A DNA stretch of 55,433 bases from Methylobacter sp. (GCA_026399025.1 JAPLRU010000056.1:1-55433); one strand, 5' to 3'; shown: positions 25,404 through 35,680, numbered from the stretch's first letter. Notes: a model not told the origin generated them from the sequence alone. Made by a program: numbers and translations.

Positions 25404-28250
25404 CTAAAACTCTTCCCATTCATCGCTGGAAGACTGCGGAATGGGTTTAGGTTTGACGGCTGCCGGTTTTTTAGCGCTTGCCGTTCTAGCCTGTGCCGTT
25501 TCTTTTTGAGGAGGCGCGGCATGAAAAGAAACGGCTTTAGATGCGCCGCTCCGTGCCGTGCGAGAGTCGTTGTCCACTTTGAATTGCGCGACCGTGATCG
25601 AGAGGCTGTGCGCCTGTTCTTCCAATGACTCGGCCGCAGCGGCGGCTTGTTCCACTAAAGCGGCGTTTTGCTGGGTGACATCGTCCATTTGGCCGATGGC
25701 CTGATTGACTTGCTCGATGCCGGCGGTTTGTTCCGCCGAAGCGGAGCTGATTTCGGACATCATCACGGTCACGCCGCGGATGGAATTGACGATGTCTTCC
25801 ATGGTCAATCCGGCTTGGGTGACCAATTTACTGCCGTCGGAGACTTTTGTCACCGAATCGTCAATCAGATGCTTGATTTCTCCGGCGGCGGTCGCCGCGC
25901 GTTGCGCGAGGTTGCGCACTTCGACCGCGACGACCGCAAAACCCCGGCCTTGTTCGCCGGCGCGCGCCGCTTCGACAGCGGCGTTCAAGGCCAGGATGTT
26001 GGTTTGGAAAGCGATGTCGTCAATGACCGAAATAATGTCGCCGATCCGGCGCGAAGAGTCGTTAATGTCTTCCATGGTCCTAACCACTTGACCGACCACT
26101 TCAACACCTTTGCCTGCGATAGCGGAGGCGTCGACGGCCAGTTGGTTGGCCTGTTTGGCATTGGCGGCATTATGCTGCACGGTGGAGGTCAACTGTTCCA
26201 TGCTGGCCGCGGTTTGCTCCAGACTGGCGGCTTGCTCTTCGGTGCGGTGCGACAAGTCGTTGTTGCCGGAGGCGATTTCTTTGGAGCCGGTGTTGATATT
26301 GTCGGTGGCTTCTTTGATTTGGTTGATGACGTCCTTCAGTTTGTCCACCGTGGTGTTGGCATCATCCTTGAGTTGTCCGAAACTGCCGGCATAGTCGTTG
26401 CTGATGGTTTGGGTCAGGTCGCTATGGGACAACGCGCCCAGTACGCGCATCACGTCATTGATGCCGGTCTCGGTCATGTCCAGCAGCTCGTTAAGGCCTT
26501 CGCCCAGTTGTTTAAAGAACTCTTCCTTACCCTGCATGTCGATGCGTCGGGTGAAGTCGCCCATCACCGCGCCATGAACAATGGCGGCCACTTCTTGTTC
26601 CACCTCGACTTCAATGGAGCGGTCCTGCCATTCGGCCACCGCGCCCAGACGCTGTCCCTGCTCGTTAATGACCGGACTGGCCTTGACCACCATGGAGCGC
26701 CCGCCGAGATTCATTCGGGCGGTATATATATTGTTAAAAGTAGATAGCATCTGCGCTTGGTGCGTGGGGTTTGTGTGAAAAACATCAATACTGGCGCCGA
26801 TTAAATTGGTGGCGGAGAAGTTGGGCAGCTGTTTACGAATATCCGTTTCGGCCGTGCTGAGAATCTCGACTACCGATTTGTTCACATAAATGATATTGCG
26901 TGCGTTGTCGGCGATCATTACGCCGGTGCTGACGTTGTCCAGGCCGATTTTGATGCGCATATTTTCGTTATTGATACGCTTGCTTTCGGCTAGATCGAAA
27001 CCGAATTTGCTTTGCAGCAATTTAAGCGCTTCCATCATTTTGCCGATTTCGTCTCGGCGTTCAATCTCAATATTCTTTTGGCTGCCGTGGGCCATATGGT
27101 AGAGCAGGTTGATAACCCTTTCAAGCGGACGCACAATAGCGCGCAGCAGGGTAAAGCCCATGATCAAGGCCAGCACTACGCCTAACGCAACCAAGCCGAT
27201 AGCGATGTTGCGGGTGCTGATAAAGCTTGACCTTGCGGCATCGTATTCCTGCTGGGCAACGTCTATTTGCAATTGTAAAAGGCTTTGAATTTCGTCGCTA
27301 ACGGGCTCATAGAGAGGGCGAATTTTGGTGCCGATAATCGTGTTGGCTTGTGCAATATCGTTGGCGCGTAGGGCCGATATAGCGGGTTTCAGGCCTTCCG
27401 CAACGAAGATTTTTCTGTCTTCGGCAAATTTTTCAGCCAGTTGCTTTTCCTTGGGGGTGAGATAAGTGCCCATGTAAGCATCCCAGGTTTTACTTATTTC
27501 TGCGATGTTTTGCTCCACTTCGGCCGTATTATTCTTTATCACCTCGGTCGTGGGTGTGACCAAGGCTGCGGTAATGAGCAGCCGGTTGGTCAGTATCAGT
27601 TTTTGAATGGCGGCAATCTGGGCCATCGGCACGGTGCGGTCCTCATATACGGTGCGTAAACTCCGAGTGGTATCCTGCATACCATGCAAACCCATGCCGC
27701 CAATCAGTATCATCAGCGCACTTAACATTCCGATAACATAGACTAAACGGCTTTTGAGCGTGAGTTCCTTGAACGGATTCAGCTTGGTTAAAACGGTGTG
27801 CTTGATGACTTTTCCGTTCCGGATTTTCAGGTTTCCGGCCTTGCCTTCTTTAAATAATCGGTAGGCATTATCCGCTTCATCGATTTGTTCGCGACGGGGT
27901 TTGGTGCGCACCGACAGGTAACCGACCTGTCGACCTTCTTCATAAAAAGGGGTGGTATTGGCTAAAACCCAGTAAAAATCACCGTTTTTACAGCGATTTT
28001 TGACGATGCCGGTCCAAGGGCGGCCTTCTTTCAAGGTTTGCCACATGTCTTCAAACGCTTCCGGCGGCATGTCGGGATGCCGCACTATATTATGCTCGGA
28101 GCCGACCAGTTCTTCTTGGGTAAAGCCGCTGACGCGAATAAAGTCTTCGTTGATGTAAGTAATTACCCCTAACAAGTTGGTCTTGGATACGATGGAATCC
28201 GTCTTTTTAAGCGAATACTCCGTCTGGGTTACCGGCATGTTGATTCTCAT
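25404..28250 (-). CDS. Methyl-accepting chemotaxis protein with two PAS domains
   Basis: 948 residues, about twice a typical receptor. Order: cytoplasmic N-terminal Aer-like PAS (about 12-120, with GFTQEELVG and MP-rich HPDMPPEAF), helix ([17 protein letters not shown]), periplasmic four-helix bundle, second helix, HAMP, a second PAS ([19 protein letters not shown]), another HAMP-like linker, then the signalling hairpin whose tip [20 protein letters not shown] is intact. The C-terminus is a Pro/Ala/Lys-rich linker ending DEWEEF, a plausible CheR/CheB tethering pentapeptide (x-W-x-x-F). The first PAS suggests redox or oxygen sensing. Isolated, no che genes nearby. Confidence 0.93.
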   Translation of the reverse strand: MRINMPVTQTEYSLKKTDSIVSKTNLLGVITYINEDFIRVSGFTQEELVGSEHNIVRHPDMPPEAFEDMWQTLKEGRPWTGIVKNRCKNGDFYWVLANTTPFYEEGRQVGYLSVRTKPRREQIDEADNAYRLFKEGKAGNLKIRNGKVIKHTVLTKLNPFKELTLKSRLVYVIGMLSALMILIGGMGLHGMQDTTRSLRTVYEDRTVPMAQIAAIQKLILTNRLLITAALVTPTTEVIKNNTAEVEQNIAEISKTWDAYMGTYLTPKEKQLAEKFAEDRKIFVAEGLKPAISALRANDIAQANTIIGTKIRPLYEPVSDEIQSLLQLQIDVAQQEYDAARSSFISTRNIAIGLVALGVVLALIMGFTLLRAIVRPLERVINLLYHMAHGSQKNIEIERRDEIGKMMEALKLLQSKFGFDLAESKRINNENMRIKIGLDNVSTGVMIADNARNIIYVNKSVVEILSTAETDIRKQLPNFSATNLIGASIDVFHTNPTHQAQMLSTFNNIYTARMNLGGRSMVVKASPVINEQGQRLGAVAEWQDRSIEVEVEQEVAAIVHGAVMGDFTRRIDMQGKEEFFKQLGEGLNELLDMTETGINDVMRVLGALSHSDLTQTISNDYAGSFGQLKDDANTTVDKLKDVINQIKEATDNINTGSKEIASGNNDLSHRTEEQAASLEQTAASMEQLTSTVQHNAANAKQANQLAVDASAIAGKGVEVVGQVVRTMEDINDSSRRIGDIISVIDDIAFQTNILALNAAVEAARAGEQGRGFAVVAVEVRNLAQRAATAAGEIKHLIDDSVTKVSDGSKLVTQAGLTMEDIVNSIRGVTVMMSEISSASAEQTAGIEQVNQAIGQMDDVTQQNAALVEQAAAAAESLEEQAHSLSITVAQFKVDNDSRTARSGASKAVSFHAAPPQKETAQARTASAKKPAAVKPKPIPQSSSDEWEEF

Positions 28251-28689
28251 AAGCTGCTCTTAGTTGTTATTTGAAAAGGGTAAGATAGCCGACCAATGAG
28301 AGTCGGATAATTGCGCTTGATTAAGGAGTGTTGCATAAGTGAAGTTTTGTTGTTTTTGAGATAAACGCCTTGGTTTGGCTATAGTGAGTTACAGCGTTTT
28401 CAATTTAAAGGAGTTACCAATCATTCAGCCTATGTCATCATTATTGCCGCTAGTACAGGCGAAGCACGCACTCCAGCCATACCATTGGTTTGATATTTTT
28501 TAGTAATTAACTGAATTTGAAAACGCTGTAAGCTTATTTAAACAATCGATCTCTTCTTTGCTGAAGACTCAGGCGTTTTTTTCAGGGAAGGATAATAAAA
28601 ACCTTAATTTTGAAGGGTTAAACATTATATGATTTAGCTAAGTTTCGTCAAGTAATTTGTAGATATAGGCATATGCTTACGATAAGAAA
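28251..28689. other. Gene-free stretch with an inverted-repeat element
   Basis: TTACAGCGTTTTCAATTT (28389-28406) and AATTTGAAAACGCTGTAA (28514-28531) are inverted repeats 107 bases apart, bounding a 143-bp segment without a gene. It resembles a MITE remnant. The rest holds nothing recognisable. Confidence 0.5.
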
Positions 28690-29330
28690 ATGATAAAAAT
28701 AGTACTCATCGATGATCAGGATGGCTGGCTGTTAATCAAAGCTTTTCTCGGCGGTATTTATCATAAAGGTGATATTGTTGAGTTTTTTTGGACAGCGGAT
28801 TTAGCTTATTTTTAAATTAGATAGGCAATCGGTCTGTGCTCAAGGCACTGATTTAATTTTGCCGGATGTGTTAATGCCGGTTTAAACGGCATTATTCCGG
28901 TGTTAATGGTGACCGCTGAGTTGGAATTTCCGGCCGATTCTTTCGAGCTTGGAGTCATCGGTTTTATCAATAAGCCGATCAGGAAAATCGAATTATTGGC
29001 GCGAGTGTGTTCCGCGTTAAGGTTGAGAAATGAAGTTATGACGTGCAAGCGGGAGTTAATCGAATTAAGCCTGACCTTGAACGTAGATTCAACTCATAAG
29101 TGCAATCGATTATTTTAAATTTTACAACGATGCTGATGGGCATCTTTGCGGAGACGGTTGCCTCCGTCAAGTCGCGTAAACGTTATAACGTTATAAAGCC
29201 AAATGAAGCGTAAAAACGATTTTATCGGTCGTTAGGGCGGCGAAGAGTTTTTGGTGATTTTGCCTAACATTGATCGTCATGATGCAATGCAATGGGCTGA
29301 AGTATTTAGATTTTTGTATTCATGGCTTAT
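28690..29330 (+). pseudogene. Decayed response regulator with GGDEF domain
   Basis: Pieces in different frames reconstruct a receiver-GGDEF protein. The ATG at 28690 opens MIKIVLIDDQ (acidic pair of a receiver), stopping at 28815. Then DLILPDVLMPV (phospho-Asp region) followed by a stop, VMVTAE and INKPIRKIELLARV (receiver C-terminus, Lys-Pro), IDYFKFYNDADGHLCGDGCL (metal-site region of GGDEF), and RKNDFIGR-stop-GGEEFLVILPN (active-site GGEEF). Several frameshifts and at least four stops separate these parts. It was a diguanylate cyclase response regulator and is now dead. Confidence 0.85.
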
Positions 29331-29428
29331 GCGGCGTTTTTTGCTGAACCCGAGTAAGAAGCCGTAGGGCGCTCGGGTAAACCAATAATGCATCAGTCGG
29401 CGTTTGATTATCGAGCAATAAATTAATT

Positions 29429-30094
29429 CTAACGGGTACCGAATACCACAATCGTTTTACCGCGTGCGGTAATCAGTTTTTTATTTTCCAGTTCTTTTAA
29501 AACGCGTCCTGCCATTTCTCTTGAGCAGCTGACCATGTGGCCGATTTCTTGCCGGGAAATATGCAATTGCATACCTTCAGGATGGGTTATTGCTTCGGGG
29601 CTTTTACACAGCTCCAGCAAGGTTCGGGCAATGCGTCCTTCGACGTCCATAAAGGCTAAATCGCATAGATTACGGCTGGTGTTTAAGAGTCGGGACGATA
29701 ATTGTTCGCCTATCATAAATAAGATGTCAGGCCCATGTTCCTTTAGCTCTTTTTTTAATATTTGACGCAGCCGCTCGTAGCTTATTTCAGCCAAATGGCA
29801 TTCCCCGCGGGTGATAACACTCACTTTCCGTTTTTCGGATTCTTTAAAAATGCCGATTTCGCCGATAAATTCATTTTTATTCAGGTAAGCCAAAATCAGT
29901 TCATGTTCGCCTTCGGGGTCTTCCACGCAGACGCTAACCGATCCGTTCATAATAAAATACAGCCGGTCGCCGGTATCGCCGGGCCGAATAAGGGTGGTTT
30001 TGGCCGGATATTTTTTTACATGGCAAAAACGTAAGAAATGTTCCAGCGCTTCTTTGTAAGGATGTTCTTGTGGTTTAAGAGTCATGGCAACCAT
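29429..30094 (-). CDS. crp: cAMP receptor protein family regulator (Crp/Vfr)
   Basis: 221 residues. N-terminal cyclic nucleotide fold (GEIGIFKES, phosphate-binding cassette; Arg-Lys at the usual position is RKVSV), long dimer helix, and C-terminal HTH ISRQEIGHMVSCSREMAGRV close to that of E. coli Crp, ending KTIVVFGTR as in Crp. It should bind TGTGA-type sites. Start MVAM agrees with Vfr. Divergent from osmC, which is followed by speD, the order seen around vfr in Pseudomonas. Confidence 0.93.
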   Translation of the reverse strand: MVAMTLKPQEHPYKEALEHFLRFCHVKKYPAKTTLIRPGDTGDRLYFIMNGSVSVCVEDPEGEHELILAYLNKNEFIGEIGIFKESEKRKVSVITRGECHLAEISYERLRQILKKELKEHGPDILFMIGEQLSSRLLNTSRNLCDLAFMDVEGRIARTLLELCKSPEAITHPEGMQLHISRQEIGHMVSCSREMAGRVLKELENKKLITARGKTIVVFGTR

Positions 30095-30223
30095 TTATCT
30101 ATCATCAATGTCGTGGCAGGTAGACTTACAATGAAGGATTTTAACAAAAAAATCAACATTGTCACTCTGGTAATAAGCATTTTTTATGCTACCCTATGCG
30201 TCATTTTTAACCGGGAAAAACAA

Positions 30224-30643
30224 ATGCAAGTAACAGTCAAATGGGTCGATGGCGTAATGTTCGTCGGCGAAACCGGCAGTGGACATGCTGTGGTTATGGA
30301 TGGTCCGCCCGATCATGGCGGACGTAATATAGGTATGCGGCCCATGGAAATGCTTTTGCTGGGTGTGGGCGGTTGTTCATCTTTTGATGTGGTGCAGATT
30401 TTACAAAAAGGCAGAAATGACATTGTAAAGTGTGTGGCTGAGGTCACTGCCGAGCGTGTCGATGCCGTTCCGAGTGTGTTTAGTAAAATTCATCTGCATT
30501 TTATCGTCAGCGGTCCCGGTTTAAAGGCCGCGGCGGTTGAACGGGCGGTAAAATTATCCGCGGAAAAATATTGCTCCGCATCCATAATGCTAAGCAAGGC
30601 AGCGGTGGAAGTCACCCATGATTTTGAAATTATAGAGGTTTAA
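30224..30643 (+). CDS. OsmC family protein
   Basis: 139 residues from the ATG at 30224, chosen because upstream sequence is non-conserved and hydrophobic. Motifs: [20 protein letters not shown] (first peroxidatic Cys region) and [14 protein letters not shown] (second Cys). OsmC-like proteins reduce organic peroxides or bind small ligands. It lies between crp and speD, a conserved neighbourhood in gammaproteobacteria. Confidence 0.9.
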   Translation: MQVTVKWVDGVMFVGETGSGHAVVMDGPPDHGGRNIGMRPMEMLLLGVGGCSSFDVVQILQKGRNDIVKCVAEVTAERVDAVPSVFSKIHLHFIVSGPGLKAAAVERAVKLSAEKYCSASIMLSKAAVEVTHDFEIIEV

Positions 30644-30648
30644 CTATT

Positions 30649-31455
30649 TTGAATAAATTGCAATTACACGGCTTTAATAATTTAACAAAGTCGCTCAGTT
30701 TCAATATCTACGATATTTGTTACGCACCCGCTGAACAGCAGCAGGCTTATATCGAATATATCGATGAAGCTTATAATGCCGATAAGCTGACTCAAATCCT
30801 TAAGGATGTTGCCGAAATTATCGGTGCGCAGATTCTTAATATTGCCCGTCAGGACTATGACCCGCAAGGCGCCAGCGTTACCATGCTGATCTCCGAGGGC
30901 GAAGCGCCGCCGCCGCCGAGCATGAACAGCCAATCGCCCGGTCCTTTGCCTGAAACCGTGCTGGCGCATTTGGATAAAAGCCATATTACCGTACACACTT
31001 ATCCTGAAAGTCATCCGGATAGCGGCATCAGTACCTTTCGTGCCGATATTGACGTTTCAACCTGCGGTCGAATTTCGCCGTTGAAAGCGCTCAATTACCT
31101 GATTCACAGTTTTGAATCCGACGTGGTGACCATCGACTATAAAGTGCGCGGTTTTACCCGTGATGTTTCAGGCAAAAAACATTATATCGATCATAAAATT
31201 ACTTCTATTCAGGACTATATCGCTTTGGATACGCAAGAAAGTTATCAGATGATTGATGTGAACGTGTATCAGGAAAATATTTTCCACACCAAAATGATGC
31301 TCAAGGAAACCGAGCTGGAAAATTATTTATTCGAGAAGGAGTGCGACTTGTCCGCCGAACAAAAAGCCGGAATAGAAAGTAAGCTGCATAGGGAAGTGAC
31401 GGAAATCTTTTACGGCCACAATTACCGTCAGCGTTATGAAGAAGTTAAGGCTTAA
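30649..31455 (+). CDS. speD: S-adenosylmethionine decarboxylase, proenzyme
   Basis: 268 residues starting with TTG, five bases after osmC, with AGAGG upstream. Makes decarboxylated SAM for spermidine synthesis. Lys110-Ser111 in [13 protein letters not shown] is the self-cleavage site; Ser111 becomes the pyruvoyl cofactor. [20 protein letters not shown] holds the catalytic Cys. Length and motifs match the E. coli-type long form. Confidence 0.95.
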   Translation: MNKLQLHGFNNLTKSLSFNIYDICYAPAEQQQAYIEYIDEAYNADKLTQILKDVAEIIGAQILNIARQDYDPQGASVTMLISEGEAPPPPSMNSQSPGPLPETVLAHLDKSHITVHTYPESHPDSGISTFRADIDVSTCGRISPLKALNYLIHSFESDVVTIDYKVRGFTRDVSGKKHYIDHKITSIQDYIALDTQESYQMIDVNVYQENIFHTKMMLKETELENYLFEKECDLSAEQKAGIESKLHREVTEIFYGHNYRQRYEEVKA

Positions 31456-31488
31456 TTGTTGATCGAACCTTAACAAGGCATGTCACTA

Positions 31489-31522
31489 TGAAAGGCACGA
31501 AGTTTTTCCTCCGTGCCTTTCA
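31489..31522. terminator. Convergent hairpin between speD and glcF
   Basis: TGAAAGGCACG (31489-31499) and CGTGCCTTTCA (31512-31522) form an 11-bp perfect stem between two converging genes. There is no strong T-run, so it is only a likely bidirectional terminator. Confidence 0.45.
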
Positions 31523-31525
31523 CAA

Positions 31526-32746
31526 TCAATTCGTCATCCGATTACTTGTTAATTGCCGCGCAATAAGCGTTATTGGATGAAGCACTTCCAGTGCTATTCC
31601 GCGTTCCCTTAATCCCGCCGCTATGTGCAAAGCGCAGCCGATGTTGGAACTGACCAGATAACCGGGTTGCGGTTCTAAAGCGGCTGTCAGCAGGTTGTTT
31701 AACAAAGCTTGCGCCATGCGCGGATGATCCAGCATATAACTGCCCGCCGAGCCGCAACATTGAATGGTCGCCGGTAGTTGCGTTATTTTGATAGTGGGGA
31801 TTTGTTGCAGCAGCTTTAACGCGCCTTGCTCTTCGCGCATGACGTTTTTTAATGAGCACGGCGTATGCAGACATACCGATGCCGTTAACGGCAATAAGCG
31901 CTCGCTGAAATCGCAAGCTGATTTAATCAGAAACTGGCTAATATCAATCACTTTTCCGGCCAACTCGGTCTGCTGATATTCCCGCATCTGACTGCCGCAA
32001 CCGCTGGCGATGGTGATTATCGCATCCAAATTTTTATCGGCAAAGGCCGTGCAATTGATTGAAGCCAGTTGCTTGGACGTTTCGCTATCGCCGCCATGCA
32101 AAGCCAATGCACCGCAGCAGGTTTGTTGCTCGGGTATAACCACGTTAAATCCCGCCGCCGTTAATACCTTGATCGCCGCATCGACGGTCTCATGATCCAG
32201 CAACGATCCCATACAGCCGATAAACAGGCCTACTTGGCCTCTTGCTGTAATGGTTGCCGGATAATACGGCGCTAAAGGCGCCGGTTTATGGTAATCGGGC
32301 AATAGCCGGTCAATTTTATCCAGCCTTAACAATTCGGGTAACTTTAAGAAACGCGCGGTTTTTTGCAGACCAGTTGTTTGATAAAACCGTAAGCCGGATT
32401 CCGCTAAACGGCTAACGTTTTTATTTTGCGACACGGTTTTCAGTAGCGATACCGCCAGCGTCGAATGCCGTTCCGTTTGTATGTGTTCGCGAAAATTATT
32501 AATCAATCGGCCGTAAGGTACTACAGCAGGACAAACTTGTTCGCAGGAGCGGCATAAAAGACAATTGTCGATATGTTCAACCAGCTTTTTTGAGGTTTCC
32601 AGATGCTTGCCGGCCCACGCTTGAATAAGCGCAATACGCCCGCGGGGCGATTCGTTTTCGTTTTGGGTTTGGTTGTAGGTGGGACAATGCGGCAGACATA
32701 AGCCGCATTTGACGCAGAGATCGGCGTCGGCTAATAAGTTATTCAT
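31526..32746 (-). CDS. glcF: Glycolate oxidase iron-sulfur subunit
   Basis: 406 residues. Two [4Fe-4S] motifs at the N-terminus (LCVKCGLCLPHCP and CLLCRSCEQVCP), then two CCG domains (QTCCGALALHGGD and IQCCGSAGSYML) as in GlcF and the heterodisulfide reductase D family. It would accept electrons from a flavin subunit, but glcD/glcE are not next to it. The 5' neighbour overlaps by 8 bases and is a small membrane protein, so this may be a membrane-linked oxidoreductase. Confidence 0.85.
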   Translation of the reverse strand: MNNLLADADLCVKCGLCLPHCPTYNQTQNENESPRGRIALIQAWAGKHLETSKKLVEHIDNCLLCRSCEQVCPAVVPYGRLINNFREHIQTERHSTLAVSLLKTVSQNKNVSRLAESGLRFYQTTGLQKTARFLKLPELLRLDKIDRLLPDYHKPAPLAPYYPATITARGQVGLFIGCMGSLLDHETVDAAIKVLTAAGFNVVIPEQQTCCGALALHGGDSETSKQLASINCTAFADKNLDAIITIASGCGSQMREYQQTELAGKVIDISQFLIKSACDFSERLLPLTASVCLHTPCSLKNVMREEQGALKLLQQIPTIKITQLPATIQCCGSAGSYMLDHPRMAQALLNNLLTAALEPQPGYLVSSNIGCALHIAAGLRERGIALEVLHPITLIARQLTSNRMTN

Positions 32747-33236
32747 GGTGTTGTGCCGCTATGGCTGCAATTATTGCTGAGTATTCATCGGCTTTCGGAC
32801 GATATAAAAACAGTCCCAAAGCCGACAGCCCGGTGAATATGTGCAAGGTATTGAAGCCGTCGCCCAGTACGAACATAACCAAGCCAAAAACGCCGACCGC
32901 TTCAATCATTGACATGGACACGATGACGGTCAGCAAATAACGGCGTTTTGCTTCGTTCGCCGCTCCCTGCGTTGTCCGGGAAAACGGCATGGTTTGATTC
33001 AAGCGCAGTTGGATATGCCGGATCAGGTTGGTCAGTGGGAATGTGACGATAGCTACCGCATACAATACCGTTCTGATTAATACGCGCTGGGCTTCCGGCA
33101 ACGGTTGCCGGATTTGCCCGTCCAAGGTATGGCAAATAATAATATAGGCCGCCAGCATAGTGAGCATCATGCCGACAATGAGCCAAGGCAGAATAAGATC
33201 GGATTTTAACTGTTCGCGTTCAACCGGGTTCCCCAT
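32739..33236 (-). CDS. Four-helix inner-membrane protein preceding glcF
   Basis: 165 residues with four predicted helices (LPWLIVGMMLTMLAAYIII; LIRTVLYAVAIVTFPLT; LLTVIVSMSMIEAVGVFGLV; LHIFTGLSALGLFLYRP). Overlaps the start of glcF by 8 bases. No domain recognised; co-translation suggests a membrane anchor or partner for GlcF. Confidence 0.75.
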   Translation of the reverse strand: MGNPVEREQLKSDLILPWLIVGMMLTMLAAYIIICHTLDGQIRQPLPEAQRVLIRTVLYAVAIVTFPLTNLIRHIQLRLNQTMPFSRTTQGAANEAKRRYLLTVIVSMSMIEAVGVFGLVMFVLGDGFNTLHIFTGLSALGLFLYRPKADEYSAIIAAIAAQHHE

Positions 33237-33387
33237 GTTGCTTCCTGTTAAGTGGATGTAGCGGTCTATGATACCAAACCCTGTTGCTGCGGCGTTTGAA
33301 TTTGTCGGCCTGGGGGAAGCGGCTTGCTGTTTAGCGGGGACGTTTTACCGATTTCGGGAGCCGGAGTCGGTTTGAGAATAAAACATT

Positions 33388-33417
33388 TTGACAATCTAAG
33401 ACAACCGGTCGTATTAT
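33388..33417 (+). promoter_or_regulatory. Promoter of the TetR gene, likely leaderless mRNA
   Basis: TTGACA (33388-33393), 18-base spacer, TATTAT (33412-33417). The expected start of transcription (about 7 bases on) is at or next to the ATG (33424), and no Shine-Dalgarno is present. TetR proteins usually repress their own promoter, and overlap of this site with the regulator's operator is probable. Confidence 0.55.
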
Positions 33418-33423
33418 TTAGCC

Positions 33424-34026
33424 ATGCTTGAAACTACAAAAAAACAAATTAATCGGGAAAACTTGCTAAATCAGGGCGTCGCTTTGCTGATGGAGCAGGG
33501 CTATCACGGCACCGGGCTCAAAGCGATTCTGGATGCGGTGCAAATTCCCAAGGGTTCTTTTTATAATTATTTCGGCAGTAAAGAACGCTTCGGTGCGGAA
33601 GTCATTCAGCACTATATCGAGCCGTTTATTAAACAATTAAGCGGACATCTGCAACAGTCCGAGGGCGATGCGCTCGGCGCTTTACAACGTTATTTTGCTG
33701 AAGGCGTTGCAGAGCTGGAGAAGGCTGACTTCAAAGGCGGCTGTCTGCTGGGTAATCTAATGGGCGAGATCGGCGATACCAGCGATCTTTGCCAAAAATC
33801 CCTGCAATCCGCGCTCACTCGTTATCGGGATTTATTGCAAGCAGGCCTGGCTCAGGCACAACAACAAGGCACGGTCAGAACCGACAAGTCGGCTGAAGAC
33901 ATGGCCGATCTGCTGGTCAATGCGTGGCAAGGCGCGTTATTAAGAATGAAAATCGAAAAATCGTCGGCACCGCTGAAACAGTGCTGTCAGGACTTATTAG
34001 GGGATTTTTTTAAAGCGAAACCGTGA
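33424..34026 (+). CDS. TetR/AcrR family transcriptional regulator
   Basis: 200 residues. HTH in the first 50 residues: TGLKAILDAVQIPKGSFYNY followed by FGSKERFGAEV is the classic TetR signature. The C-terminal ligand domain contains FKGGCLLGNLMGEI, similar to the NemR/AcuR-type group that reacts with electrophiles through Cys. Likely regulates itself and the genes downstream (DUF4242 and the propeller protein). Confidence 0.9.
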   Translation: MLETTKKQINRENLLNQGVALLMEQGYHGTGLKAILDAVQIPKGSFYNYFGSKERFGAEVIQHYIEPFIKQLSGHLQQSEGDALGALQRYFAEGVAELEKADFKGGCLLGNLMGEIGDTSDLCQKSLQSALTRYRDLLQAGLAQAQQQGTVRTDKSAEDMADLLVNAWQGALLRMKIEKSSAPLKQCCQDLLGDFFKAKP

Positions 34027-34078
34027 TAGCGCTTTAAAAAACCAAGTCGTTATTTTTACAACCAACCAGGAGACACAC

Positions 34079-34351
34079 ATGCCAAAATATATTATCGAAC
34101 GCGAAATTCCAGGCGCAGGCTCTTTAGCTTATCGCGAGCTACAAGGCATTTCGCAGAAATCATGCGGTATTCTTTGCGAGATGGGGCCGAAAATTCAGTG
34201 GCTGGAAAGTTACGTGACCGATGATAAAGTGTATTGCATCTATATCGCACCCGATGAAGAAACCATAAGAGCACATGCGGAACAAGGCGGCTTCCCGGCC
34301 AACCGTATCTCTCAAATCAGGACTGTGATCGATCCCACCACCGGGGAATAA
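34079..34351 (+). CDS. DUF4242 family small protein
   Basis: 90 residues, AGGAGA upstream. PKYIIEREIPGAG, the motif WLESYVTDDKVYCIYIAPDE and AEQGGFPANRI are typical of DUF4242, a ferredoxin-like fold for which a nickel-binding member is known. Located between TetR and a YncE-like gene; function unknown. Confidence 0.85.
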   Translation: MPKYIIEREIPGAGSLAYRELQGISQKSCGILCEMGPKIQWLESYVTDDKVYCIYIAPDEETIRAHAEQGGFPANRISQIRTVIDPTTGE

Positions 34352-34446
34352 GCCACTCGATCCACATCCCGCCGCAGCAAAAGACCGGCGGCACGTCTAA
34401 GCACGGACAGGCCGCCGGCCCTCAACAAACATTCAGAGAGATCACA

Positions 34447-35616
34447 ATGAAAACAACGCAGATAATCAAAGCTATCCGCTCGGTGCTGGTTTGCACGGCG
34501 CTGCTGAGCCCTTTAACGGCACAGGCGCAAATACTGGCCATGGCCAACTACGAAAGCAAGCCCGGTCAAACGCCAAGACGCGAAGGCATCGCGATTATCG
34601 ATGTCGACCCGGCATCGAAAAGTTTCGGCAAAATTCTGAACGACATACCATTGCCGGACGACTTGGTCGCCCATCATATTTTCTATAATAAAGACCTCAG
34701 CAAAGCCTATATCACCTCACTCGGCAACGGCGCGCTGCATGTGATGGATATGACGCATGTGCCTTATCGGCCCCAAAAAATCGATATACCTGACTGTAAA
34801 GTCGCTGAAGATGTGGTCTTTTCCAAAGACAACAAGACCTGGTACATGACCTGTATGGGCTCAAACAACGTGATCGTCGGCGATGCGCAAACCGACAAAC
34901 AGATCAAAGTGATTGCCGCGAACGATAAAGACGCGTTCGTCAGTTATCCGCACGGCATCACTCTCAATGACGACATCGACCGCATCATCGTGACCAGCAC
35001 GGTCAGCCCGGATTTGAAAGACGCCGGCGAAACCGTCACCGTTATCGAAGCGTCCAGCGGCAAAGTACTGTCCAGCCATAAACTGACCGACAAACCGTCC
35101 CCGTCCGGTGTATCCCCGGTCGAAGCGGTGTTCCTGCCCGGTTCGAATCCGCCGCTGGCTTACATCAACACCATGTTCGGCGGCGCGGTGTGGACCGGCA
35201 CCTGGAATGCGGCCAACAAGAACTTTGACTTCCAGCAAGTGTTTGATTTCAATTCGGTCAAGCAAGGCGTGCCGTTGGAAATCTATTTCAACGACGAAAA
35301 CGACCGGATGTACATCACCACCGCGAATCCCGGTTATTTCAACATCTTCGACATCAGCGACAAGTACAAACCGACCTTGATCAAGGCGATACCGACCGCG
35401 GGCGGCGCGCACCACGTCGTGATCACGCCGGACGAGCAGTACGCGATCGTGCAAAACAGCTTTATAAACCTGCCGGACATGAGCGACGGTTCAATCACCG
35501 TCATCGATTTGAATAAGCAGGAAGTGAAGGCGACTATCGATACCTTCAAGAAACAAGGGCTTAACCCTAACTGTATTATCATGATGCCCAGATGGCATCA
35601 TGATACTGCGCATTAA
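34447..35616 (+). CDS. YncE-like periplasmic beta-propeller protein
   Basis: 389 residues, GAGAGA upstream. Signal peptide ends TAQAQ (about 26-28). The mature protein shows repeated propeller blades (AYITSLGNGALHVMDM; WYMTCMGSNNVIVGDA; MYITTANPGYFNIFDI; AIVQNSFINLPDMSDGSITV) as in YVTN/YncE seven-bladed proteins. No redox cofactor motif seen. It ends with Met/His-rich MMPRWHHDTAH, which could bind metal. Same strand as DUF4242, 95 bases after. Confidence 0.85.
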   Translation: MKTTQIIKAIRSVLVCTALLSPLTAQAQILAMANYESKPGQTPRREGIAIIDVDPASKSFGKILNDIPLPDDLVAHHIFYNKDLSKAYITSLGNGALHVMDMTHVPYRPQKIDIPDCKVAEDVVFSKDNKTWYMTCMGSNNVIVGDAQTDKQIKVIAANDKDAFVSYPHGITLNDDIDRIIVTSTVSPDLKDAGETVTVIEASSGKVLSSHKLTDKPSPSGVSPVEAVFLPGSNPPLAYINTMFGGAVWTGTWNAANKNFDFQQVFDFNSVKQGVPLEIYFNDENDRMYITTANPGYFNIFDISDKYKPTLIKAIPTAGGAHHVVITPDEQYAIVQNSFINLPDMSDGSITVIDLNKQEVKATIDTFKKQGLNPNCIIMMPRWHHDTAH

Positions 35617-35643
35617 AAAGCAGGATTTTGACAATACGCTACG

Positions 35644-35680
35644 CGCGCCTCCATGGTTGATGTTATGGAGGCGCGTTTAT
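35644..35680 (+). terminator. Intrinsic terminator after the propeller gene
   Basis: CGCGCCTCCAT (35644-35654) and ATGGAGGCGCG (35665-35675) form an 11-bp perfect stem with a 10-base loop, followed by TTTATT. It lies 28 bases past the stop. Confidence 0.75.

Noticed and set aside
25668-26747. 359-codon plus-strand ORF inside the chemoreceptor
   Set aside because: Antisense to a conserved signalling domain; Gly/Asp/His-rich composition typical of a shadow frame.
34861-35454. 197-codon minus-strand ORF inside the propeller gene
   Set aside because: Shadow frame of a gene with signal peptide and clear blades.
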